64,000 nucleotides of DNA from UBA8389 sp035719105 (GCA_035719105.1 DASTGN010000008.1:434001-498000); one strand, 5' to 3'. Positions 48,332-59,400 are shown, numbered from the stretch's first letter. The notes: a model not told the origin generated them from the sequence alone. Program-made: numbers and translations.

Positions 48332-48662
48332 CCTTTCAATCGTTATAATTTAGTTAAATCGGCCTTCAGTGGTCATTTTGCATCTAAGATTTGTTGTTTT
48401 GACCACCAATCATTGGTTTTCCATCGTAATTTTGCGCTGAAAGAAAACAATGTGCGATATCAACTTAGTTGCTTAATAGACTTTGTTTTTTTCAAAACCA
48501 TTGGAGTGGAAACAATAGCCCAGACGAATCAGATCATTTCGAAAGAAATTTTCAACCGTTCTGGGTTATTTTTTTGGACTAATTCAATGCATATTCATTC
48601 AGTTTAAGTGTTTATTCGACCTTTTTTAGTACGTTTGTCAATTAAACTCAAAAATCTGCCCC
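48332..48662. other. 331-bp intergenic region before the POT transporter
   Basis: No convincing gene. A 64-codon frame (48413-48607) has unusual composition and no support. The region contains an inverted repeat GTGGTCA (48369-48375) / TGACCAC (48400-48406) with a 24-nt spacer, 38 nt past the AraC-type gene, and the promoter box of the transporter at 48630. The repeat could be a regulator-binding site or an mRNA 3' hairpin. Confidence 0.5.
48630..48637 (+). promoter_or_regulatory. candidate -7 promoter box of the POT transporter / asparaginase unit
   Basis: TACGTTTG matches TAnnTTTG and stands 26 nt before the ATG at 48663. The -33 position has TTTA rather than TTG, so the match is partial. 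Confidence 0.5.
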
Positions 48663-50354
48663 ATGTTCAAAGGACAACCTAAAGGCCTTTTCGTTACAGC
48701 GTTGGCCAATCTCGGCGAACGTTTCGGTTATTATACCATGATCGCCATATTTGTTTTGTTTTTACAAGCAAAGTACGGCTATTCTGAAGCTGCTGCCGGA
48801 GAAATCTACGCTACCTTCCTGATGTTCGTTTACTTTCTCCCATTGTTGGGGGGTATTCTTGCCGACCGTTGGTTGGGTTATCGAAAATCAGTGACCATTG
48901 GCATGGTGATCATGTTCATCGGTTACATTCTGCTTGCGTTTCCAAACATCATTGGTGGTAAGGAAATCATCGCCATTTTTGCCGCGTTGGCTGTAATAGC
49001 ATTGGGAACGGGTCTTTTTAAAGGTAACCTGCAAGCCCTGGTTGGAAGAATGTACGACAACCCCGTTTATTCCTCCAAACGAGACAGCGGTTTCAGCTTA
49101 TATTATATGTTCATCAACATCGGTGCCATGTTTGCTCCAACCGCTGCACAAGGTGTTGTAAATTTCGTGATGAATAAAGTTCATTTGACATACGACTCTC
49201 GAATTCCTGAATTATTTCATAAAATGGAAGCGGGCGGTTTGAGTGCCACTGTCAAAAACGAGTTCCTAAGCATTGCTCAAACGCAAGATGCGACAGTGAC
49301 TATGGATGGTCTTCAACAATTCGGAAGCCATTATGTTCAAGCTTTGGGAGGCGCCTATCAGCTTGGATTCGGAGTTGCTTGCATCAGTTTGGTAGCTTCT
49401 TTGACCATATTCCTCCTGGGTCGCAAAACGTACATGATACAAGGTGAGAACGCCAAAAGCGCCCACAAACAGACCGATTTGGCAACCGAAGAAATTTCTC
49501 CGGCAGAGAACCGCGAACGAATCGTTGCATTGTGCTTGGTCTTTATCGCAGTGATCTTCTTTTGGATGGCCTTCCATCAAAATGGGCTGACTTTGACGTA
49601 TTTTGCAAGAGATTATACAGCAACTTCCGTCGGTCAATTCACCAACATCTGGTTCGATTTATTTACATTGATTCCCGTTTCGATTTCAATCATTTGCCTT
49701 GGTTTTGCCGTAAAAAAATACACCTTAACAGACCGAAACACCCTACAAAAACGACTGATTTACGGACTGATTGCCATCGTAGCTGGTGTTTGGGCTTATA
49801 TCCGCATCTCCGGTTTTGCCGTCAGCAATCCATTCACCCCACAACTTTTCCAACATTTCAACCCATTCTTCATCGTCGTCTTGACTCCAGTGGCAGTAGG
49901 CATTTTCAATGCCTTGGGTAAAAAAGGCAAAGAACCGTCAGCGCCAAAGAAAATCGCTTATGGCATGTTGATTGCTGCTGCAGCCTATTTGTTGATGGTT
50001 ATGGCTTCTTTCGGTCTATTAAGTCCGATGGATCGGGGAGATGTTGTCGATTACACCCGTGTTACTCCATATTGGTTGATTTCAACGTATTTTACATTGA
50101 CCATAGCGGAGCTATTCATCAGCCCAATGGGCATATCTTTTGTTTCAAAAGTAGCTCCTCCAAAGTTGAAAGGGATGATGCAAGGTGGTTGGTTTGCCGC
50201 AACGGCTATTGGCAATTTCCTGATACAAATTGGATCCTTTTACTGGATAAAAGTACCACTCTGGTCGTTGTGGATGATTTTCGTCGTCTGCTGTCTACTG
50301 TCTGCCGTCTTCATGTTTTCCATCATGAAGAAGCTTGAAAAAGTTGCTAAATAA
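48663..50354 (+). CDS. POT/PTR2-family peptide transporter
   Basis: 563 aa with 12-14 transmembrane helices. The N-terminal signature reads ALANLGERFGYYTMIAIFVLF. In canonical proton-coupled peptide transporters this is ExxERFxYY; here the first Glu is replaced by Asn while the ERF..YY core is kept. GGILADRWLGYRKSVTIG and the FSLYYMFINIGAMFAP block (PTR2 signature region) are present. It should import di- and tripeptides or related solutes. The loop around residue 175-225 is longer than in the E. coli proteins. It ends 6 nt before the asparaginase gene, suggesting joint use of imported peptides or amino acids. Confidence 0.9.
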   Translation: MFKGQPKGLFVTALANLGERFGYYTMIAIFVLFLQAKYGYSEAAAGEIYATFLMFVYFLPLLGGILADRWLGYRKSVTIGMVIMFIGYILLAFPNIIGGKEIIAIFAALAVIALGTGLFKGNLQALVGRMYDNPVYSSKRDSGFSLYYMFINIGAMFAPTAAQGVVNFVMNKVHLTYDSRIPELFHKMEAGGLSATVKNEFLSIAQTQDATVTMDGLQQFGSHYVQALGGAYQLGFGVACISLVASLTIFLLGRKTYMIQGENAKSAHKQTDLATEEISPAENRERIVALCLVFIAVIFFWMAFHQNGLTLTYFARDYTATSVGQFTNIWFDLFTLIPVSISIICLGFAVKKYTLTDRNTLQKRLIYGLIAIVAGVWAYIRISGFAVSNPFTPQLFQHFNPFFIVVLTPVAVGIFNALGKKGKEPSAPKKIAYGMLIAAAAYLLMVMASFGLLSPMDRGDVVDYTRVTPYWLISTYFTLTIAELFISPMGISFVSKVAPPKLKGMMQGGWFAATAIGNFLIQIGSFYWIKVPLWSLWMIFVVCCLLSAVFMFSIMKKLEKVAK

Positions 50355-50360
50355 AAACGA

Positions 50361-51401
50361 ATGAACGACGCCGGATTTCGTAAGATATTATTAATCTGCA
50401 CCGGGGGGACCATCACCATGTCGGTTGACCCCGGCACAGGTTCGTTGACACCCTTTCGTTTTGAACAACTTTACAAACAAATTCCCGAACTGAATAAATT
50501 CGATTTCAGAATTGATTTTGTTCAATTTGATCCTCTTTTGGACTCCTCAGAAGTAGGTCCGGAGGAATGGATTCGTATGGCGGAAACCATTTATGAAGCT
50601 TACGATCGTTACGATGGTTTTGTCGTCTTGCACGGAACAGACACGATGGCCTATTCGGCCTCTGCCTTGAGTTTTATGCTGCAACATCTGCAAAAACCAG
50701 TTATTTTCACTGGCTCCCAGCTACCCATCGGCATGGTTCGAACGGATGGCAAAGAAAACCTCATTACTGCCATAGAGATTGCTGCCGCAGCCGAATTCGG
50801 ATTTCCTTTAGTACCAGAAGTCTGCATCTTTTTTGAAAACACCCTTTGGCGGGGTAACCGTACGACTAAGAAAAATGCTGAACTGTTCAATGCGTTCGGT
50901 TCATACAATTATGCTCCGCTGGCAACAGCAGGGGTTCACATCCGATACAACAGGGCCGTGATCCATTACGAACGGGGAACCAAGGCACTGCATCTGCACA
51001 AAGCTTTGAAAACGGACATTGCCATATTGAAACTTTTTCCGGGCATTTCAGAACCCTATGTGAACGCCGTATTCAACACCCCTGGACTTCGAGCCATCGT
51101 TTTGGAAAGTTTCGGTGCAGGGAACGCACCATCCCACGATTGGCTCATCCGCTCGTTAAGACAAGCTGCAGACAAAGGCATCGTCATCGTAAATGTCACA
51201 CAGTGCAATACCGGCAGCGTCGAAATGGGGCGATATAAAACCAGTGTCCATTTGCACGATGCCGGAGTCGTTAGTGGATACGACATCACCACCGAATCAG
51301 CAGTCACCAAGCTTATGTTTTTATTGGGTCATCACGATGACCCGGAAGTGATTCGACGTGAAATCGGAGTCTCCTATTGTGGCGAAATGACCGTAGAATA
51401 A
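50361..51401 (+). CDS. ansA: type I (cytoplasmic) L-asparaginase
   Basis: 346 aa. Hydrolyses asparagine to aspartate and ammonia. The N-terminal catalytic Thr block KILLICTGGTITMS and the second motif GFVVLHGTDTMAYSASALSFML are present, with TGSQLPIGMVRTDGKENL, as in type I enzymes. There is no signal peptide, consistent with the cytoplasmic form. It is 6 nt downstream of the peptide transporter. The sugar-porter gene follows, starting at 51443, 41 nt beyond the asparaginase stop. Confidence 0.95.
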   Translation: MNDAGFRKILLICTGGTITMSVDPGTGSLTPFRFEQLYKQIPELNKFDFRIDFVQFDPLLDSSEVGPEEWIRMAETIYEAYDRYDGFVVLHGTDTMAYSASALSFMLQHLQKPVIFTGSQLPIGMVRTDGKENLITAIEIAAAAEFGFPLVPEVCIFFENTLWRGNRTTKKNAELFNAFGSYNYAPLATAGVHIRYNRAVIHYERGTKALHLHKALKTDIAILKLFPGISEPYVNAVFNTPGLRAIVLESFGAGNAPSHDWLIRSLRQAADKGIVIVNVTQCNTGSVEMGRYKTSVHLHDAGVVSGYDITTESAVTKLMFLLGHHDDPEVIRREIGVSYCGEMTVE

Positions 51402-51442
51402 ACCTAAAACACATAAACCTTAAATCAATAAATAACTCATCC

Positions 51443-52843
51443 ATGCAAACACAAAACGGAAGCAAAGGCTATGTCTTTATGATTACTCTGATTGCCACCA
51501 TCGGTGGACTTTTGTTCGGTTACGACACCGCTGTGATTTCAGGTGCCGTCGATTCACTTAAATCGTATTTTCACCTCAATCCAGAAGTATTTGGCGATTT
51601 AGCCAACTTTTATCATGGCGCGACCGTTTCGAGCGCATTGATTGGTTGTATCATCGGTAGTGCATTGTCCGGTTTTTTCGCTTCCGGAATTGGACGTAAG
51701 AACTCTTTATTGCTTGCCGCCGCATTATTTATGGTGGCTTCAATAGGCGCTGCATATCCAGAAGTTTTGTTTTTCGAAAAGGGGGATAGCTCACTGTCCG
51801 TATTGATTGCTTTCAATATTTACCGAATTTTAGGTGGCATCGGAGTGGGCTTGGCATCGGCCATTTGTCCCATGTACATTGCTGAAATCGCCCCAGCAGA
51901 CATTCGCGGCAAGTTGGTTTCCTGGAACCAGTTCGCCATTATTTTCGGTATGTTGGTCGTTTATTTAGTCAATACTTTGATTATCAAAGGTCAAAGTCCT
52001 GAATGGGTTGACACGATTGGTTGGCGCTGGATGTTTGCTTCCAATGCAGTTCCCGCCGTGTTGTTTGCAATGTTACTGTTTATCGTACCCGAAACACCCC
52101 GATACTTAGTATTAGTTGGCAAAAAAGAAAAAGCGCTGCACATACTCTCTAAAATAAATGGTTCAGAAAAAGCCAACGAAATCTTGTCCGATATTCAGGA
52201 AACCGCGCACGAAAAAACGGAAAAGTTATTCACCTACGGCAAGATGGTGCTAATCATTGGCATATTACTCTCAGTATTTCAGCAAGTTGTTGGAATCAAT
52301 GTGGTTTTATATTATGCCCCGACCATTTTCAAAGGTTTGGGCTTCGGTTCCGATGCAGCCATGTGGCAGGCGGTTATCATGGGTTTTGTAAACATTATTT
52401 TCACATTGGTAGCCATCTTTACGGTGGATCGATTTGGACGTAAACCCCTGTTGATGATTGGCTCCATCGGCATGGCCATCGGTATGTTTGCCATAGGCTT
52501 GTTGGCTTATTTGCAAATTATCGGTGTGAGCACCCTGATCTTCATCGTCATTTACACCGCTTCGTTCATGATGTCCTGGGGCCCGATTTGTTGGGTCTTG
52601 ATTTCTGAAATCTTCCCAAACACCATACGTGGAAAAGCCGTCGCCATTGCGGTAGCTGCTCAATGGATTACCAACTTTGTGGTATCAGCAACGTTCCCTG
52701 TTTTGGAACACTTCAGCATTCCTTTCACCTATTGGTTGTACGGCGCCATGAGCGTATTATCTGCCCTTTTTGTTTGGAAATTAGTACCTGAAACCAAAGG
52801 AAAAACGCTGGAAGACATGACTAAATTATGGTCGAAAAAATGA
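51443..52843 (+). CDS. MFS sugar porter (XylE-like sugar:H+ symporter)
   Basis: 466 aa from the ATG at 51443 (the open frame extends upstream into ansA but the natural N-terminus is MQTQNGSKGYVFMITLIATIGG). Twelve transmembrane helices. Sugar-porter signatures: GGLLFGYDTAVISGA, YRILGGIGVGLASAICPMYIAEIAPADIRG, VPETPRYLV, DRFGRKPLLMIG, and the C-terminal VPETKGKTLEDM. It resembles the D-xylose/glucose proton symporters, but the sugar is not certain. It is followed after 28 nt by a hybrid histidine kinase gene on the same strand. Confidence 0.93.
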   Translation: MQTQNGSKGYVFMITLIATIGGLLFGYDTAVISGAVDSLKSYFHLNPEVFGDLANFYHGATVSSALIGCIIGSALSGFFASGIGRKNSLLLAAALFMVASIGAAYPEVLFFEKGDSSLSVLIAFNIYRILGGIGVGLASAICPMYIAEIAPADIRGKLVSWNQFAIIFGMLVVYLVNTLIIKGQSPEWVDTIGWRWMFASNAVPAVLFAMLLFIVPETPRYLVLVGKKEKALHILSKINGSEKANEILSDIQETAHEKTEKLFTYGKMVLIIGILLSVFQQVVGINVVLYYAPTIFKGLGFGSDAAMWQAVIMGFVNIIFTLVAIFTVDRFGRKPLLMIGSIGMAIGMFAIGLLAYLQIIGVSTLIFIVIYTASFMMSWGPICWVLISEIFPNTIRGKAVAIAVAAQWITNFVVSATFPVLEHFSIPFTYWLYGAMSVLSALFVWKLVPETKGKTLEDMTKLWSKK

Positions 52844-52871
52844 TTTAATCTGTATCTAATAGGTCTGCCAT

Positions 52872-54695
52872 ATGAAAAAACCTTTTTTCTTTTTAAAAAA
52901 GTTCTCGTATCGGATCACATCGCTTTATTTAATTTTCGGCTTTGCCTGGATCTTGCTTTCAGACGAATTGATGGACCTGTTGTTTCGGGATGTGAACGCT
53001 TTGAGCACTGCCCAAACGTATAAAGGCATTTTTTTTGTCTTGATAACAGCGTTGATTTTATTTGTATTTACGAAAAGGCATTCGAATACCATCAATCATG
53101 CCAAAGAGTTGCTGGAAAGAAAAATTCAGGATTATAAAATACTCTATGAAAAGTTCTTGTCTCAAAACCACGAATTGAAAAAAGCCAAGGACCTGGCACA
53201 AGAAAATGAAGATTTCGTTACCGGAATTCTGGAGAATATACCGGACATGATTTTTGTGAAAGATGCTAAAACATCGAAATATGTATTAGTGAACAAGGCT
53301 GTCGAGGAGAATATGGGGTGGAAGCGCAGTGACTTGATTGGCAAGTGCGAATCGGACTTGTATCCAGCAGAGGTCGCTGATAAGTTGTTGAAAGAAACAC
53401 AAATGGTGCTGAATACCAATGCCAGTTTCCAAAAGGAAGAAACCTTGCCAACCAAAAACGGAAATCGAGTATTCTTTTCCAAGAAATTGCCCATCTTAGA
53501 CCACAATGGACATCCCAAATTTTTCCTTGGTGTTTCAGAGGACATCACCGCTAAAAAAGAAGCAGAAAGGGAATTGATCCTAGCCAAGGAAAGAGCCGAG
53601 GAAAGCAACCGTCTTAAAGTCGCCTTTTTGCAAAACATTTCACACGAAATTCGGACGCCGATGAATGCCATTTGCGGTTTTACAAATCTTATGATCGAAC
53701 CCGATTTGAGTGATGAGCAAAAAACCAATTACAGTTCAATCATACGTAGTAATTGTGACCAACTTCTCACCATCATTACCGATGTGCTCACTATTTCCTC
53801 CGTTGAAACCAAGCAAGTGAAAGTCAATATTCAGGAAGTTAATCTGAATCAATTGATGGATGAATTGACCCACATTTTTAAACCGACAGCCATCAGTTTG
53901 TCCTTGAATTTTAAAAATAAGACAAATCTACCTGAAAATCAAGCCTTTGTATTGACTGACAGAACAAAATTGACTCAAATTTTGACCAACCTTTTAACCA
54001 ATGCCTTGAAATTCACAAAAGAGGGTTCCATTGAGATTGGATGCCGCGTCGAACAAAAGAACTTGTTTTTCTACGTAAAAGATACTGGAATCGGTTTCAA
54101 TCCTGAAATAAAAGATACCCTATTCGAACGATTCAGACAAGCCAATGAAGACATTAACAAGAAGTATGGAGGAACCGGCTTGGGGTTGGCCATTTCTAAG
54201 GCTTTTGTGGAACTATTGGGAGGACAAATCGGTGTGGAATCCATTCCCGATAAGGGTTCCTATTTTCATTTTACCATTCCATACCAACCTACCACTCCAG
54301 TTGTTCAGGAAGCCATCGCTCCCATCTTAGGGGATCATGGGTTCACCATTTTAATTGCCGAAGACGAGGATATCAATTACTTTTTCCTTGAAACGTTGCT
54401 TCAGCCGATGAATTGGAAACTCCTACGTGCCAAGAACGGGCAGGAAGCCATCGATATTGCGCAATCGGATCCATCCATCTGCCTGATTCTGATGGACATC
54501 CGTATGCCGATCATGGATGGATATTTGGCTGCCATCGAAATCAAGAAATTCCGCCCTGATTTGCCTATTTTGGCTCAGACAGCCTATGCCATTGACAATG
54601 AAATCGAAAAGTATGGTGCAGTGTTTGATGACTACATGACCAAGCCGTTACGAATTGATCTTTTAAAACAAAAAATCAGTCAATTTTTGTCTTGA
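52872..54695 (+). CDS. PAS-containing hybrid sensor histidine kinase with C-terminal receiver
   Basis: 607 aa. Two N-terminal transmembrane helices (about 15-32 and 50-68) enclose only a short loop, so sensing is probably cytoplasmic via the PAS domain (about 115-230, ENIPDMIFVKDAKTSKYVLVNKA). The H-box has H258 in QNISHEIRTPMNAICGF, then N box NLLTNALKFTKEG, G1 KDTGIGFN and G2 GTGLGLAISKAF. A receiver domain from about 490 carries D541 in LILMDIRMPIMDG and the lysine in MTKPLRID. No HPt or output domain is attached. The gene converges with a susD gene and follows the sugar porter, a possible but unproven functional link. Confidence 0.93.
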   Translation: MKKPFFFLKKFSYRITSLYLIFGFAWILLSDELMDLLFRDVNALSTAQTYKGIFFVLITALILFVFTKRHSNTINHAKELLERKIQDYKILYEKFLSQNHELKKAKDLAQENEDFVTGILENIPDMIFVKDAKTSKYVLVNKAVEENMGWKRSDLIGKCESDLYPAEVADKLLKETQMVLNTNASFQKEETLPTKNGNRVFFSKKLPILDHNGHPKFFLGVSEDITAKKEAERELILAKERAEESNRLKVAFLQNISHEIRTPMNAICGFTNLMIEPDLSDEQKTNYSSIIRSNCDQLLTIITDVLTISSVETKQVKVNIQEVNLNQLMDELTHIFKPTAISLSLNFKNKTNLPENQAFVLTDRTKLTQILTNLLTNALKFTKEGSIEIGCRVEQKNLFFYVKDTGIGFNPEIKDTLFERFRQANEDINKKYGGTGLGLAISKAFVELLGGQIGVESIPDKGSYFHFTIPYQPTTPVVQEAIAPILGDHGFTILIAEDEDINYFFLETLLQPMNWKLLRAKNGQEAIDIAQSDPSICLILMDIRMPIMDGYLAAIEIKKFRPDLPILAQTAYAIDNEIEKYGAVFDDYMTKPLRIDLLKQKISQFLS

Positions 54696-54724
54696 AGGTT
54701 TTTCTAATCGTGCTTTCCGCAGTG

Positions 54725-56419
54725 CTATTCCGACTTGGGTAGGTACCAATTTTCCTTGGTCAACAGATGGTTGTAGATTTGTTCCCGTTGTCCGGAGGGG
54801 AATTTGGCCGAAACCTTCCCAGCCAGATAGGCGTTGTCGTTGCGATAACGTGCTATGCGCATCAAGTCATGAAAACGATTACCTTCCAAAGCAGTTTCCA
54901 GCGCGTATTCGTTGACTAATTGTTCTTCCACCCATTCGATGGTATCTTTCTGGCTGGCCTGGGTTTCCAACTTGTACGATTCATTGCGTTCCGAATATCC
55001 ACAACCTCTGGCGTGCATGCCGTAATTGTTGACACTGAAAAGCGATGCTACTGGTCCATTTGGATTGCTCTGACCGAACTCGATATAGGGTTCACCCTTG
55101 ATTTCGCCACTCAGTTCCGACTTGTTTTTATAAAGGTTGATGTTGTATTCGCAAAGGCCGAACTTGAGAAAGCCGTAGAATGCAAATTTGGATTTTCCAA
55201 GTCGATTGACAGCCTCAGCGTAGCGGAGGTAAACCAAAGCTGAACGACAAGGGGCGATGTAATATTGGCCGTTGGCAGTCATGCTGGCAAATTTGGTCAC
55301 ATAGGCATTTTCCACATCGTTCTCCCCTACTTTGATGGTTTTGAGCGAATAGGTACCGGTGGTTCCGCGCAAATCTCCGCTAATGGCCCGGTTACCAGTA
55401 TAATAATACTGTTCATCAAAGGTATTGATAAGGGCTTGGGAAGGTGCCAACACGTAGTTGGTGTTGAACAGATCGTATAAGCGAGTGGCATTATCCTTGT
55501 ATTCGTTCGTAAAGGCGATGGCAGTAAGTATGTCGGCGTAGTTGAAGTTGTCGAATTGATTGGGCCAGCTTTTGTTCGACACATAGGTTCCGGTCACATC
55601 CAGAAGGTTACGATAGCCTGTCATTTTCAGTTTGTCCAGGTAGATAAGGTCGTAATAGGTTTGAGCGGCTTTCAGGAAATCTCTGTTCCAAAGATAGAGT
55701 TCGCCCAAGACAAATCGGACAGGAAACATGAGTTGTCGGGCAGAAAAGGATTCATAGCTGACCGACGTGGAGAATCCAGGATCAGCGTTGCCTTGTATCC
55801 AGGTTGCAGATAATGGCGTGTTGTCCGAGACCATCCATGGCAATATCCCTTCCAAGTCGTTTATGAGCCTGGGCAATAAACCTTCCAGGTCGACTTCTGT
55901 CGTGCTGTCGGGGGCATTGGCATCCAGAACGGGTTTGGTGGCATACTTCACGGAGCCATAGTCCAAACAGAGTTGTAGGTAAGTCCAGGCACGGATAGCC
56001 TTGGCTTGAGCCAAGTAAGGATACAGCACTTTTTGGGCCTGGCCATTCACCAAGCTGGTATAAGTGGTATCCAATTTGCTGATGTAGTAGTTGCAATTGT
56101 TCAAAAGTGCGTAGTATTCGCGTTCCTTCAGGTAAGAATTTTCTTTATTGATTTGAAAATCGTTGATGTCCCGTAGTTCCTGGGAGGAATTGGAAGTCAC
56201 GGTCATCAAATCACCCCTGAGTTCACCCATGATAAGGTAGTTGTCGCCTATGGTCTGCAATCCTTGCAGCAAGCCGAACATACCGGAACGGGCTTCGAGT
56301 TCGTTCTTGTAGGTTTGTCCATCTGTTTTCAGAACCGAACCAGATTGCGTTTCGAAAAAATCCGTGCAGGAGGTCAGTGTCAATAGTGCAAAGAAAATGA
56401 TGATGCTTATTTTGTTCAT
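54725..56419 (-). CDS. SusD/RagB-family nutrient-binding lipoprotein (second pair)
   Basis: 564 aa surface lipoprotein. The lipobox is in the signal peptide IIFFALLTLTSCTDFFE, with Cys18 as the lipidated residue. SusD/RagB features: LNNCNYYISKLDTTY, the TPR-like QAKAIRAWTYLQLCLDYG, FPVRFVLGELYLWNRDFLKAAQTYYDLI, PCRSALVYLRYAEAVNRLGK, and the C-terminal LVNEYALETALEGNRFHDLMRIARY. It binds a glycan or other nutrient with the SusC-like pore encoded 11 nt upstream. Last gene of the cassette. The ligand is not predictable. Confidence 0.93.
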   Translation of the reverse strand: MNKISIIIFFALLTLTSCTDFFETQSGSVLKTDGQTYKNELEARSGMFGLLQGLQTIGDNYLIMGELRGDLMTVTSNSSQELRDINDFQINKENSYLKEREYYALLNNCNYYISKLDTTYTSLVNGQAQKVLYPYLAQAKAIRAWTYLQLCLDYGSVKYATKPVLDANAPDSTTEVDLEGLLPRLINDLEGILPWMVSDNTPLSATWIQGNADPGFSTSVSYESFSARQLMFPVRFVLGELYLWNRDFLKAAQTYYDLIYLDKLKMTGYRNLLDVTGTYVSNKSWPNQFDNFNYADILTAIAFTNEYKDNATRLYDLFNTNYVLAPSQALINTFDEQYYYTGNRAISGDLRGTTGTYSLKTIKVGENDVENAYVTKFASMTANGQYYIAPCRSALVYLRYAEAVNRLGKSKFAFYGFLKFGLCEYNINLYKNKSELSGEIKGEPYIEFGQSNPNGPVASLFSVNNYGMHARGCGYSERNESYKLETQASQKDTIEWVEEQLVNEYALETALEGNRFHDLMRIARYRNDNAYLAGKVSAKFPSGQREQIYNHLLTKENWYLPKSE

Positions 56420-56430
56420 TGCTTGGAAGA

Positions 56431-59400
56431 TTAGAGGTTGAATTTGACGCCCATGTAAATCGAACGTCCGTTAGCCAACATGCCGTTGTCTATGCCTTGG
56501 TACAATACATTCCGGCTGATGGAAACTTCGGGATCTACGCCTAGATATTTGGTGAATGTATACACGTTTGTACAAGCTGCCCAAACGGTCAAACCTTGCA
56601 AATAAGTACTATTGACGGGAAGGCTGTAGGAAAGTTTGATATTCTTTACCTTAAAAAAGGAACCGTCTTCGATCCAACGGTCACTAAATCGGCTGTTACC
56701 CATTGGATCGCCAAAAACGGATTTTGGCATGCTGGTCAGTTGCCCCTCTGTTTTAAAGCGGTTCAGGACAGCTGCGCTTTGATTGTTAAGACTGGACATG
56801 CTTTCCAGTTCTTGGCGCTTGTAGTTGTAGACCTCGTTCCCCAAAGAATAGGTACATAGCACATCCAAGGCTAAATTGCCGGATGAAAAGCGGTTGGACC
56901 ATGAACCAGTCAAGTCTGGGTTTGGGTTTCCGATGACTTGTTTGTCTTTTTCGTTAATGACCTTATCCACCGTTTTTTCGACGAAATGTACGTCACCAGC
57001 GGCAAAGGAGCTATAGGAAGCATCGATATTCTGAATCTTCAGTCCGGCCAGGGCAGCCTCATCGGAGGTGCTAAAAACACCATGTGTCTTGTAACCGTAA
57101 AACAATCCGGCTGAATGGCCTACTGCTGTCAAAACTTCGCCACCCAAGATGGTCGTGGTGTATTCTCCGTCCGGCAGCGCTATAATCAAGTTGGTGAAAT
57201 GGGCAGAGGATAGTTCACTGTTCCATTTGAAATGCTCCGTATTGACCAGACGCAGGCCAAGGTTGACTTCGACCCCTTCATTGGAAAGCTTGCCGCCGTT
57301 GCAAACATAGTTCACCAATCCAGAAGAAATCGGCGCTTGTTTGACAGTGAGCAAATCATTGGTTTGATGCTTGTAATAGTCCACGCTCAAGGTCAAGAGG
57401 TCGTTCCAGAAACCAAGGTCGATGCCGGCATTGATCTTTCCGGTGGTTTCCCATTTCAAGGCAGAATTTGCCAATCCGCTTAATTTCAACCCAGTGGCAG
57501 CACCACGGTAATTCACCGATGTCAGGTAGGCATAGCGATTCATGCCATCCAAGTCGTCGTTGCCAGTCAAACCGGCGCTTACACGAAGGTTGAGGTTATT
57601 TATGAAGTTCAGTCGACTCATGAATGGTTCATTGGAAAGCAACCATGATAGCCCAGCGCTGGGAAAGGTAGCCCAACTGCCGTTTAAAAAACGGAGGGCT
57701 CCCGGTGCCTGATTGCCGAAACGGGAGGAAGCATCTTCGGATAGAGCAAGCCAAGCGTTGTAACGTTCCTGGTAACTGTATTTGGCTTGAGAGAACAGTG
57801 CGACGGAATTCCAGGCAGTGTTGGCTCCGTCAACACTTCGATAGGAAAGTGAACCGTTCATGTTCACCACCTTGTCGTTGCCAGAGTTGTGTCCATCCTC
57901 GTAGGCACTGTTCATGGAGGTGCTCAGTAGTCGGTAACCGACAAAGGCATCCAGCCGATGGTCAGTATCGAAAGTCTTGCCATAGTTGAGTTGAAAGCTG
58001 CCGAAAAGATTGTTCTGGCTCATGGTCTGGTCCTTGATGGTATTTCTCCATGCTTGACCGTTCATGTAGCGGGTGGCCACACCGGTCAGGGGCGAAAAAT
58101 AATGCTCCTTCGTGTTGCTTAACGTATACGTGAACCGCCCACTGAAACGCCATTCGTCGTTTATCTTCCATACAGGTGCCAAGCTGACACCGAAGCGGTA
58201 ATGTTTGTTCGTGTTGGCGGCATTTTCCAATAGTGAAACCGGATTCGATACGCCCAGCACATCTACATCGTTGAGGGTGCGGGTGAGAATGCTGCCGTCG
58301 TCTGTGTAGCGGTTGGCTATGAGGAAGGGAGCTTTGATGTCGGCCAGGTAGGTGGGCGAGGTAAAAGCGTTTACCCCGTCGTCCTGCAACTGTCTGGACA
58401 AGTAAGTGAAGTAGATACTGGTTTCCAGAGTCAATCGAGGATGCAAATAAACGTCCGAATTAATGCGGGTGTTCAGACGTGAGAACCCGGTGGACTTGAC
58501 CGTTCCAACGTTGCCGGAATAGCCGAGCGAAATAGAGTATTTGGCCACGTCGTCTCCACCTTGCACGTTGATGCCGTAATGTTTGGTATTTCCGCACTGG
58601 TAAACGTTCTCACCCCAGTTGTTGTCGTTGTGGAAAGTCGTGTATTCTGCTGCATTCTTATCTATACCAAATATACCGTTGAAGTTCGTCATAATGGATG
58701 AAGCGCCGGAAGTGCCCTTCATGATTTCACTCAAATAGGTACGGTATTGGCCTGCGTTCATAACCCGATAGGTTGCCGGGGCATTGTTGAAACCGTAGGA
58801 AATGTCGGCTGCGATGCGAGTCACATTGCTACGACCGCGTTTGGTCTGAATTCGAATCACCCCGTTGGCGCCCTTGCTACCATACAGGGAGCTGGCGTCT
58901 TTGACAATTTCCACCGATTCAATGTCATTCACTTCAATATCGGCCAACGGATTTTGATAGAACCCGTCAAAAATGGAACCGGTGATATTCTGTTCATCCC
59001 AGATGGTACCATCTACGACGAAAAGCGGTTGAGCGTTGGCATTCAAAGAATTGAATCCTCGGATGAACAAGTTGCTGCCCGAAGCGGCGATTGCACTCCG
59101 TCCAATGGCCCGTACGTCGGCGCCCCAACGCATGGAGAGTTCGTCATCGATTGCCAGCGAAGTGGTATTTGCCAAGGCTTCTCCCGTTTTTGCGGATCGA
59201 AAGGCATCACTGTACAGCCGAATGTTCTTAACAGTATCACCTTGTAAAGCGATGGTACTAGAAACATAACCTTCTAAGCTGAACGAAAGACTGATCGTTT
59301 GGGATGGTATCCGAACCCGGTAAGAACCATTTTCATCGGTTAATGCAGTGAAGGAACCTGCCTTGATGCGAACTCCCTGAACTGGTTTGCCACTAACGGC

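Noticed and set aside
48413..48607. 64-codon frame in the 331-bp intergenic region
   Set aside because: No promoter box at a suitable distance, atypical composition, no recognisable family. Kept only as intergenic DNA.
53162..53728. 188-codon minus-strand frame opposite the hybrid kinase
   Set aside because: Serine/phenylalanine-rich shadow with no motif or promoter.
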